Shown here piece by piece: positions 47,826 through 55,797 of a stretch of 64,000 nt of DNA; positions within the stretch are counted from its first letter, which is position 1; each line of letters begins with the position of its first letter. This DNA comes from Lewinellaceae bacterium. Its GTDB lineage: Bacteria > Bacteroidota > Bacteroidia > Chitinophagales > Saprospiraceae. Made by a program: the position numbers and the translations under genes. The notes beneath the pieces were generated by a model that was not told the DNA's origin, did not search any database, and worked only from the letters and a program-made list of their open reading frames with translations. The stretch spans positions 384,302-448,301 of the forward strand of contig JADJYW010000006.1 in the NCBI GenBank assembly GCA_016719605.1. The letters run 5' to 3'.

Positions 47826-48020
47826 TCAAAATTTATTCGCAAAAATCGCCTGAAGCGACTCCTTGCTCAATCGCGGATAATTCCTCAAAATCTGCTCCTC
47901 CGTCCAACCGTTGGCGAACAGTTTCAGTAGGAATTCTACCGACAGGCGTGTGCCTTTCACACAGGGTTTGCCGACCAATACGGCCGGATCCGATACGATA
48001 TGCTCTTTCCAGTTTACCAT
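47826..48020 (-). CDS. DUF433 family protein (antitoxin-like)
   Basis: A 64-residue protein with the DUF433 pattern: HIVSDPAVLVGKPCVKGTRL, then SVEFLLKLFANGWTEEQILRNYP, a winged-helix-like DNA-binding shape. DUF433 proteins are often antitoxins for a DUF5615 PIN-like toxin; no such toxin is adjacent here, so it is either an orphan or works alone. A -7-like TACTTTTG lies at 48047-48054 on the minus strand. Confidence 0.85.
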   Translation of the reverse strand: MVNWKEHIVSDPAVLVGKPCVKGTRLSVEFLLKLFANGWTEEQILRNYPRLSKESLQAIFANKF

Positions 48021-48046
48021 GGCTACGACATTGTTGCTTCGAACTA

Positions 48047-48054
48047 CAAAAGTA
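48047..48054 (-). promoter_or_regulatory. -7 element for the DUF433 gene
   Basis: Minus-strand TACTTTTG (plus CAAAAGTA), 27 bases before the ATG. No -33 element seen. Confidence 0.35.
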
Positions 48055-48200
48055 CGCCTTTAGCACATGAAAATTTATTGCCGTCGGACAAACCAGTCGG
48101 ACGCGGCCGGGGCTACCTATAAAACGCGGCCATTCTCTACCTTCGCCCCATGCAGCACCGCTGGAAGTAATTACCAACACATATTCAAATTGATTCTTAA

Positions 48201-49957
48201 ATGCCCACTCTTTTCAAAGAAGTAAACTACAACCTCGCGGCGCTTGTCCAGCAAATCGATTTGGGCGCCATCGGCCTACCGGATATTCAACGGCCTTTTG
48301 TGTGGCCCGACATCAAGGTGCGCGATCTTTTTGACAGTATGTACAAAGGTTATCCTGTAGGCTACCTGTTGTTTTGGACCAATGCCAATGTGGACGGTGT
48401 AAATGTGAAAGGCATTGGCACCTCTGAAAAACAGAAACATCCGAGTCTGCTTATTGTGGATGGTCAACAACGGCTCACGTCGTTGTATGCGGTAATCAAA
48501 GGGCAAGAGATCATTCGGGAGAATTATTCGCGAGCGCATATTATCATCGCATTCAATCCCTTAGAGGAAAAATTTGAAGTGTCGGATGCTGCTATTCGCA
48601 AGGATCCCAAGTTTTTTCAGAACATATCAGAACTCTGGAAACCGGATTCAGATATTTTTGATATCACTGATCAGTTTGTAGAAAAACTTCAGCAGAGCCG
48701 GGAATTAACCAAGGAAGAAATAAAAAAAATACGCCAAGCCTTTAACACGCTTAAGAATCTGGAGGGCTATCCTTTCTCCGCTCTGGAGTTGGCCAGTAAT
48801 TTGGACGAAGAGCAGGTCGCTGATGTATTTGTGCGGATCAACTCTCAGGGCAAAACCCTCAATCAAGCTGATTTTATTCTCACACTGATGTCGGTATTTT
48901 GGGAAGAAGGTCGCAAAGATCTGGAAGAATTTTGCCGGCAAAGTCGCTTGCCCAGTAAGAATGCCGCTTCTCCCTTCAACTATATGATCGACCCCGATCC
49001 GGATCAAATGCTTCGGGCAAGCGTAGGTTATGCCTTCCGGCGTGCCCGGCTGCAGTATGTGTACAGCCTTCTGCGGGGTAAAGACCTGGATACAGGGGAG
49101 TTCAGCATTGAGCGCCGTGAATCGCAATTTGAACGCTTAAAGGCTGGGCAGACCAAAGCGCTGGATATGACCAACTGGCACGAGTTTCTCAAGGCGCTGA
49201 AAATGGCCGGTTATATCCGAAAGGACTATATCAGCTCGGAAAACAATCTGCTTTATGCCTATGTATTTTCCTCATTGGCCGGGCAGATTTGGGCATAGAC
49301 CTGTTTCGGCTCAAAAAATTAATTGCTCGCTGGTTTTTTATGACCTCACTAACAGGTCGTTATACCAGTTCGCCGGAATCGCAAATGGAATCAGACCTAG
49401 CAGGTATTCGTCCCGTAAAAACGGCTGATGAGTTCGAGCAATGGCTGGAAAACAATATTGCGGCACAGTTCACTTCAGACTATTGGACACTCAATTTGCC
49501 GTTGGCCTTGGCGACCAGCGCATCAACCAGCCCATCGCTTTATGCTTATTATGCAGCACTATTTATTCTTGATGCTCAAGGGTTGTTCTCCCGACTTAAG
49601 GTATCCGATCTATTCCAAGAAGGCTTAAGAGCCAATAAGTCAGCCTTGGAGCGACACCATTTATTTCCCAAAGCCTATCTTCAAAAACTCGGCATTTCGG
49701 AACAACGCGAGACCAATCAGATCGCCAACTACGCTTTGGTAGAGTGGAGCGATAACATTGAAATTTCCGATACGGCTCCGTCTGAGTATCTGCCGGACTA
49801 CCTTGCGCGTCTGAGCCCGGAAGACAAACGAAAGATGTTTTTCTGGCACGCCTTACCAGAAGGCTGGGAAAACATGGATTATCAGGAGTTTTTGCCCAAA
49901 CGGCGGGTGTTGATGGCAGACGTGGTCAAGACGGCCTTTGAGCGATTAAGTGACTGA
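48201..49957 (+). CDS. DUF262 (GmrSD-like) protein, one-base frameshift
   Basis: A 585-residue protein after restoring one T in the T-run at 49266-49269 (VFFLIGRADLGIDLF). N-terminal DUF262/ParB-like NTPase signature: LPDIQRPFVWPDIKVRDLFD, YPVGYLLFW and VDGQQRLTSLYAV. C-terminal part has ERHHLFPKAYLQKLG, an HNH-like His cluster typical of these proteins. Relatives include GmrSD type IV restriction enzymes against modified phage DNA, so a defence role is likely but unproved. The gene is visibly more AT-rich than its neighbours, compatible with horizontal acquisition. Its stop overlaps a small ORF. Confidence 0.85.
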
Positions 49958-50126
49958 CAGAGATATTGATTTATTTGGCGGTAATGCCGGTACCGTTCTC
50001 GTCGGATTTGCCGAATCGGTGCTGGCCGACAGCAGGATAGACGACATGGTGTTCGACCTGTACGGCCTCACGGCGGAAGAGCGGGCGCTGGTGCTGGGGG
50101 AGGGAAACGGACTTAAATCGGACTAA
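49950..50126 (+). CDS. 58-codon ORF resembling the tail of a restriction-modification protein
   Basis: Starts with GTG at 49950, overlapping the DUF262 stop by 8 bases, and ends TAA at 50124-50126. The product reads DRDIDLFGG... and SRIDDMVFDLYGLTAEERAL, which looks like the C-terminal helices of type IIG restriction-methyltransferase or BREX-type methylase proteins, where a V-F-x-L-Y-G-L-T pattern is common. It may be a remnant or a real small partner. Low certainty. Confidence 0.4.
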   Translation: MTDRDIDLFGGNAGTVLVGFAESVLADSRIDDMVFDLYGLTAEERALVLGEGNGLKSD

Positions 50127-50128
50127 AC

Positions 50129-50428
50129 ATGGAACAAAACACCTTACACCTGCGCCCGTCCCTGTTTTGGGATGTTGATGTACAGACCATTGACCTGAAC
50201 CAACACAAGGCCTCCGTGATCGAACGCATCATGCTTCGGGGGCATTGGGACGAATTTCGAGCCATGATGCAGTACTACGGCAAAGAGACCGTGCAACAAA
50301 CGGTGCTGAATGCCCGCTGGTTAGACAAGGTCACGCTGGCGTATTGCAGCGCTATTTTTAATATCCCGGTAACAGAATTCAGATGCTACAAACTCGCACA
50401 ATCGAACCCGGAACACTGGGATTACTGA
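50129..50428 (+). CDS. DUF6922-type protein, putative antitoxin partner
   Basis: A 99-residue protein (SLFWDVDVQTIDLNQHKASV, IERIMLRGHWDEFRAMMQYYG, LTLAYCSAIFNIPVTEFRCY-like end) of the DUF6922 type, usually encoded just before an AbiEii nucleotidyltransferase. It overlaps the next gene by 46 bases, indicating a coupled two-gene unit. Antitoxin function is inference from the arrangement. Confidence 0.7.
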   Translation: MEQNTLHLRPSLFWDVDVQTIDLNQHKASVIERIMLRGHWDEFRAMMQYYGKETVQQTVLNARWLDKVTLAYCSAIFNIPVTEFRCYKLAQSNPEHWDY

Positions 50429-51003
50429 AGCGGCTGATGGCCATGCCGCCGTTGGAGCCGTTTTACTTAGTTGGTGGTACAGCGCTGGCGTTGCAGTTGG
50501 GACACCGCATTTCTGTGGACCTGGACCTGTTTACACCTCAGCCATTTGACAAAACAGAACTTTGGGATGTGTTGACTCAAACGTTTGATGAGGTTAGCCT
50601 GGAGTCCGAGGGGGGGAGTATGCTCATCACGAATATCAATCATGTAAAGGTTGATTTTGTGAAAATGGGTTATCCGATACTTTTTCCTCCGTTGGAAACA
50701 GAGGGCATACGGATGCTGGATATTCGGGACATAGCTCCGATGAAGTTGAAGGCAATAGCCCAACGAGGCAGCAAAAAGGATTTTTATGATATGTTTTTCT
50801 TGCTTGATCTGCTGCCGCTCGAAGCGATGCTGCAATCGTTCCGGGACAAGTTTCGGCAGCAGGAAATTTTCCACGTTGTCAAGAGTCTGACCTATTTCGA
50901 TGATGCAGAAAACTATGCGGATCCTTTGGTCTTTGACCAATCAATTACCTGGAGTACGGTAAAGGATAAAATTCTACTGGCCGTTCGTGGTATGACTGAA
51001 TAG
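50383..51003 (+). CDS. AbiEii/AbiGii-type nucleotidyltransferase toxin
   Basis: A 206-residue protein of the MNT/AbiEii superfamily. The nucleotidyltransferase core reads FYLVGGTALALQLGHRISVDLDLF with the GG and D-x-D catalytic pattern, and DVEI/KLKAIAQRGSKKDFYDMFFL is the typical second block. Such proteins are toxins of type IV toxin-antitoxin systems with phage-abortive activity; the preceding DUF6922 gene is the likely partner. Ends 48 bases before polX. Confidence 0.88.
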   Translation: MLQTRTIEPGTLGLLKRLMAMPPLEPFYLVGGTALALQLGHRISVDLDLFTPQPFDKTELWDVLTQTFDEVSLESEGGSMLITNINHVKVDFVKMGYPILFPPLETEGIRMLDIRDIAPMKLKAIAQRGSKKDFYDMFFLLDLLPLEAMLQSFRDKFRQQEIFHVVKSLTYFDDAENYADPLVFDQSITWSTVKDKILLAVRGMTE

Positions 51004-51051
51004 TTAAATGATGTATAAAACACCCTCTTCTGCAAAAAAGCCCACCCACTC

Positions 51052-52692
51052 ATGTCCAACAAAGAAATCGCGTACGCTTTCGATGAACTCGCCAACCTGC
51101 TCGAACTGCACGAGGACAACGAGTTCAAAATCCGCTCGTACCGCAATGCCTACCTGACGCTGCGCAAACTCGACCGCCCGCTGGCCGAACTCAGCGACCC
51201 GGAGATCAAAGGCATCAAAGGTATCGGCCCGGCCATCAGCGGAAAAGTGCGGGAACTGCTGAGCGGCGGCAAGATGAACGCGCTCGAAGAGGCCCGCGCC
51301 CAAACGCCGCCCGGGGTGGTGGAAATGCTGCAAGTCAATGGTTTCGGCCCCAAAAAAGTGCGTATCGTTTGGAAAGACATGGGCATCGAGAGCATCGGCG
51401 AACTGTGGTACGCCTGCAACGAGAATCGCCTCGTGGAGTTCAAAGGTTTCGGACTGAAAACTCAGGACGACCTGAAAAACAAACTCGAATATTACCTGCG
51501 CAGCCGCGACAAACTGCACTACGATGCCGCCGAGGAAGAAGCCGATTTTGCGGGAGCCTGGATCACAGGCAGAATCCCCGGCGCGTTTGTCAGCCCCGTC
51601 GGTGAGCTGCGCCGCCGCTGCTCCGTGGTGGAGCAACTCGAACTGCTCGTGGGTTTCAACGGTCCGCTCGACCACCTCTTTGACGGCCAGACCCTGACCT
51701 TAGAAAAAGACGAGCCGGGGGTGTTTCACGCCCGCCTGGAAAACAACACGCTCGTGCTGATACACCGTTGTCTGGCGGAAGAGTTTGGATCCAAATTGTT
51801 CAAACTGACCGGCAGCCCGGCGTTTGTCGAGGCATTCGCGCAAACGAACCCGGGGCTGCATTTCAAAGGACTGCGTACCGAGCAAGAGGTGTTTGAAAAA
51901 GCGGGCCTGCCCTATATCGCCCCCGAACTACGCGAATCGCCGGCCATTCTGGAACTTGCCCGCGCCGGCCAATTGCCCCACCTGATCGAAGAGGCCGACA
52001 TCCGCGGCGTGCTGCACGCGCACACGACCTGGAGCGACGGCCTGCACAGCCTGCGCGACATGTGCGAATACGCCCGTGAACTCGGCTATGCCTACATCGG
52101 CATCACCGACCACAGCCAGTCGGCTTTTTATGCCAACGGCCTCAAGCCCGACCGCGTGCTGGCCCAAATGGCCGAGATAGACGCGCTGAACGCCGAAATG
52201 GCGCCGTTCCGAATCCTCAAAGGTATCGAGAGTGATATTTTGAACGACGGGTCGCTGGACTACGAGGAGGCTATGCTGGAAAAATTCGACTTTGTGATCG
52301 CCTCCGTACACAGCAACCTGAAAATGACCCGGGAAAAGGCTACCGAGCGCGTCGTGCGGGCCATCGAAAACCCACACACTACAATTCTCGGCCACCCAAC
52401 GGGACGGCTGCTGCTCAGCCGCGAGGGTTATCCGCTCGACTGGGATGCCGTGCTCGATGCGTGCGCCCGTTGTGGCGTAGCCATCGAACTAAACGCCAAC
52501 CCCTACCGGCTGGATATTGACTGGACGCTTATCCCCGAGGCCCTGCGCCGGGGCATCCGCATCAGCATCAACCCCGATGCGCACAGCAAGGAGGGCATAC
52601 ACGATATCCGGTACGGGGTGCTCGCTGCGCGGAAAGGAGGGCTGACTGCGGCGCAGTGTTTGAACACCGCAGAGGATTTTGGCAGGAAATAA
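51052..52692 (+). CDS. polX: DNA polymerase/3'-5' exonuclease PolX-like
   Basis: A 546-residue family X protein in two parts: an N-terminal polymerase-beta-like region with helix-hairpin-helix motifs (KGIGPAISGKVRELL; NGFGPKKVRIVWKD) and a C-terminal PHP domain with metal ligands (LHAHTTWSDG, YIGITDHSQSAFYANG, GHPTGRLL and ISINPDAHS). The catalytic Asp pair of the polymerase domain is not evident, so it may act mainly as a nuclease. Role: base excision repair. The GC content returns to the chromosomal level here. Confidence 0.88.
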   Translation: MSNKEIAYAFDELANLLELHEDNEFKIRSYRNAYLTLRKLDRPLAELSDPEIKGIKGIGPAISGKVRELLSGGKMNALEEARAQTPPGVVEMLQVNGFGPKKVRIVWKDMGIESIGELWYACNENRLVEFKGFGLKTQDDLKNKLEYYLRSRDKLHYDAAEEEADFAGAWITGRIPGAFVSPVGELRRRCSVVEQLELLVGFNGPLDHLFDGQTLTLEKDEPGVFHARLENNTLVLIHRCLAEEFGSKLFKLTGSPAFVEAFAQTNPGLHFKGLRTEQEVFEKAGLPYIAPELRESPAILELARAGQLPHLIEEADIRGVLHAHTTWSDGLHSLRDMCEYARELGYAYIGITDHSQSAFYANGLKPDRVLAQMAEIDALNAEMAPFRILKGIESDILNDGSLDYEEAMLEKFDFVIASVHSNLKMTREKATERVVRAIENPHTTILGHPTGRLLLSREGYPLDWDAVLDACARCGVAIELNANPYRLDIDWTLIPEALRRGIRISINPDAHSKEGIHDIRYGVLAARKGGLTAAQCLNTAEDFGRK

Positions 52693-53063
52693 AAAAACTG
52701 CCCGCCTTTCTGGAAAGACGAGCAGCCCGATCAATTTGAAAACGAAATAAGCGTGTTTGATAAATTCGGTGGCGAAGGTAACGTCCCGCAACCAACCCGG
52801 GAAACCCCTACATGGGGGTGGGGAACACTGTTCGATCCCGGCCTTAAAAATGGAAAAAGCCCTCATCCAGCGTTACGCGGATAGAGGGCCATCCCAAAAA
52901 CCGATTACATCTTTTATGCAGGGTGCAAATTGTCGAAGGTTGAAACGAATGGCAAAAGTAGATCAAATCGGGTTGCTTCCCAATACCTGCCGTCCGGTAA
53001 TTCGTTGCCATCAATTATCAAAAACCTCGCCGAAAATTCGGCTGATTGAAACCCGCCCGCACA
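52693..53063. other. 371-base intergenic region
   Basis: The gap lies between polX and the convergent CoA-transferase gene. I see no gene, no strong terminator and no tRNA. A small open frame on the plus strand lacks any recognisable protein signature. Confidence 0.45.
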
Positions 53064-54131
53064 TCACGGCTCCAATCGAAACGCCACCGTCCGCAGCCGT
53101 TTGGTTTCGCCTTCCTCCAGCACCATCCCCCGGGCTTCCGGCAGTTCAAATACCGCCGCCATATCCCGGATTTGTGCCGCAGGTACCTGTTTTTCCCGCA
53201 GTACGGCCAGCCACTCGTCCAGGTTTTTGGTCAGAAAGGCGCTGCACAGGGCGTCGTTCAGCGCTTTCCGGTGCTGTACCCGCGCCGCGTTGGTCTGATA
53301 GTCGGGGTTGTCCGGCAGGTCGTCCAACGCCAGGCAATGGCAGAGCTGCCGAAACTGCCGCTCGGTACCCACGGCGAGCAGGATTTGTCGCCCATCCGCA
53401 CAGGCGAAAATGTCGCCGTATGGGGCGATGTTCGGGTGCTGCGTGCCCATGCGCTGCGGGATATGCCCGGCCATGAGCCAGTTGGTGGCCTGGTTGGCCA
53501 GTGCAGCCAGAGCGCTTTCGAGCAGCGACACCGACACACTCGCGCCCAGTCCCGTTTGTGCGCGCCGCAGCAGGGCAATGAGAATAGCCTCCTTGAGCTG
53601 GTGGGCGGCCATCAAATCAATCAGCGCAACGGGCATTTTCACCGGCAGACCATCGGGTGCTCCGTTCATGTACAAAAAACCCGCCTCGGCCTGCAGCACC
53701 ACGTCGAAGGCCGGGCTTTCGTCCTCCGGGTCGGCGTACGCATACACCTGTGCGTGGATCAGGCGCGGGTTGCGGGCGCGCAGGCTACCGGCATCCACGC
53801 CGAGACGACGCGCGGCGGAGGGTTTGAAATTGGAAATCACCACGTCGGCCCGGTCGGTGTGGGCAAGTGCTGTTTGCAGGTCGGCGGGTTGGCGCAGGTC
53901 GAGGAACAAGTGGGTTTTGCCCCAGTTGACGCTGCAGAAGTATGCAGAAATGTCGGATTCGGGGGCCTCCGAGGGCAGTTTCCAACCCCGCGTCACGTCG
54001 CCGCCGGTGGTCTCGTTTTCAATTTTGATCACTTCGGCGCCAAGCTCGGCAAAAAACATCCCGACGGCAGGCCCGGCCAGGACGGAAGCAAATTCGACTA
54101 CCTTCAGGCCGGTGAAGTATGTGTTAGTCAT
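53064..54131 (-). CDS. CaiB/BaiF family CoA-transferase
   Basis: A 355-residue class III CoA-transferase, moving CoA between organic acids. Signature: FASVLAGPAVGMFFAELGAE at the N-terminus, GADVIK-like AEVIKIENE, and the catalytic Asp in PAFDVVLQAEAGF near residue 150, then GTQHPNIAPYGDIFACADGR. Start chosen at MTNTYFTGLK (54131), because the longer frame enters the divergent gene's region. Substrate unknown; relatives include alpha-methylacyl-CoA racemase and formyl-CoA transferase. Confidence 0.9.
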   Translation of the reverse strand: MTNTYFTGLKVVEFASVLAGPAVGMFFAELGAEVIKIENETTGGDVTRGWKLPSEAPESDISAYFCSVNWGKTHLFLDLRQPADLQTALAHTDRADVVISNFKPSAARRLGVDAGSLRARNPRLIHAQVYAYADPEDESPAFDVVLQAEAGFLYMNGAPDGLPVKMPVALIDLMAAHQLKEAILIALLRRAQTGLGASVSVSLLESALAALANQATNWLMAGHIPQRMGTQHPNIAPYGDIFACADGRQILLAVGTERQFRQLCHCLALDDLPDNPDYQTNAARVQHRKALNDALCSAFLTKNLDEWLAVLREKQVPAAQIRDMAAVFELPEARGMVLEEGETKRLRTVAFRLEP

Positions 54132-54190
54132 ATTAAACAAAAAGGGTAAAGGGCGAAAAGGGCAGGGGCAACACTCCAGTAAACATATCC

Positions 54191-54198
54191 TAACTTTG
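54191..54198 (+). promoter_or_regulatory. -7 element for nnr
   Basis: TAACTTTG 40 bases before the nnr ATG in the divergent gap. Confidence 0.4.
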
Positions 54199-54238
54199 CC
54201 AGGCTTGTTCACCACAGAAGAACACCGATCCGCATGGC

Positions 54239-55748
54239 ATGAAACTATTTTCCGCAGAACAAATCCGCTCCTGGGACGCATACACCATTGAACACGAACC
54301 CATTGCTTCGGTCGAACTGATGAATCGCGCCGCCGGGGTCTTCGTGGACTGGCTGATGCAGCACTATTCTGATACCGGGCGCCCGGTCTGGATTTTTGCC
54401 GGCACGGGCAACAACGGCGGCGACGGCGTGGCCGCAGCACGACTGCTGCACTATCGGTTTTACCCGGCAAAGGTATTTGTTTGCGACTTCGGCGGGAAGC
54501 ACAGCGCAGATTTTGACGCCCAAATCGCTGCCATGCCGCCCCGCGACGCCGTGCAATTGCACACGCTGAAATCACCCGCCGAACTGCCCGAGGTTCCGGC
54601 TAATGCCCTGCTCGTAGATGCCCTCTTCGGCTCCGGACTGACGCGCCCGCTGGAAGGCGCCTGGGCGCAGGCGGTGGACTGGCTGAACAGCCTCCCCAAC
54701 GAAAAGGTAGCCATTGATTTGCCAAGCGGGTTGTTTGCCGACAAACACACGCCCGGGCCATGTGTCCGCGCCGACCGCACGTTTAGTTTTGAAACACCCA
54801 AACGCGCCTTCTTTTTTCCCGAAAATGCCGACCGGGTGGGGGAGTGGGCTTTCGGCAGTATCGGCCTGCATCCGGAATTTTCGGAACAAAACGAATCTAA
54901 TTTCCACTATCTAACCCAGCCGGAAGCCTGCCTTTTGATCAAAAAACGCCCGCGTTTTTCGCACAAGGGAACCTACGGGCATGCGCTGTTGCTCAACGGC
55001 CGTTTCGGCAGCATGGGCGCGGCAGTCCTGGCGGCGGAGGCTTGCCTGCGGGCGGGCGCGGGTTTGCTCACGGCGCATGTGCCCCGGTGCGGCTACGAGA
55101 TTTTGCAAACCCGCGTACCCGAAGCCCCTGTGCAGCGCCGATAGCAACGAAATGTACTGGTCGGAACTGCCCGATCTGGCGCGCTACTCGGCCATCGGGG
55201 CGGGGTGCGGCATTGGGCAGGATGCCCAAACCGCGCAGGCGTTGAAGCGGCTACTGCAAAAAACAACCGTCCTGCTGGTGCTCGACGCCGATGCGCTCAA
55301 TATCCTGGCCAAACACCCGAACTGGTTTGCTTTCCTCCCCAAAAATACCGTGCTGACCCCGCACCCCAAGGAGTTCGAGCGGCTGTTTGGCCGCAGTGCC
55401 AACGACTTTGAACGCAATACCCTGCAGCGCGCCAAGGCACAGGAGCTCGGCGTATTCATCGTTCTGAAAGGCGCCAATACAGCCATTGCCTGTCCCGACG
55501 GCGCCTGCTGGTTCAACTCCACCGGCAACCCCGGCATGGCCACCGGCGGCAGCGGCGACGTGCTCACGGGTATCCTCACCGGACTACTGGCCCAAGGCTA
55601 TGCGCCTAAAGATGCCTGTCTGCTCGGCGTGTTTTTGCATGGTCTGGCGGGCGATTTCGCTGCTTCGGAAAAAAGTCAGGCCGGGCTGCTCGCGAGAGAT
55701 ATGCCCCGTTTTTTAGGAAATGCATGGATAGCGCTATCGGGGGTATGA
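54239..55748 (+). CDS. nnr: Bifunctional NAD(P)H-hydrate repair enzyme (epimerase/dehydratase), one-base frameshift
   Basis: Repairs hydrated NADH and NADPH. The N-terminal YjeF/epimerase domain (1-210) has GTGNNGGDGVAAARLLH and VDALFGSGLTRPLEG; the C-terminal dehydratase/kinase-like domain has KGTYGHALLLNG, LTPHPKEFERL and NPGMATGGSGDVLTGI. The frame breaks at 55125-55128, where CCCC has one C too many; removing it gives RVPEALCSADSNEMYWSEL and a 502-residue protein, the normal length. Both domains are intact on either side. Confidence 0.93.
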
Positions 55749-55792
55749 ACCCTCCAACCAGCAACCTTCTAACCAGCAACCTTCCAACCAGC
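55748..55792. repeat. 15-base tandem repeat, three copies
   Basis: Units AACCCTCCAACCAGC, AACCTTCTAACCAGC and AACCTTCCAACCAGC follow each other exactly, filling the gap between nnr and the nuclease gene. The consensus is shared with the cluster at 9071-9161. Confidence 0.9.
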
Positions 55793-55797
55793 AACAC

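Noticed and set aside
46057..47829. 590-codon open frame on the minus strand opposite recQ
   Set aside because: It is antisense to a protein with all RecQ motifs and shows no protein signature; long antisense frames are expected in this base composition.
52693..53063. tRNA or small RNA gene between polX and the CoA-transferase gene
   Set aside because: No cloverleaf, T-loop GGTTCGAATCC-like sequence or CCA end could be found.
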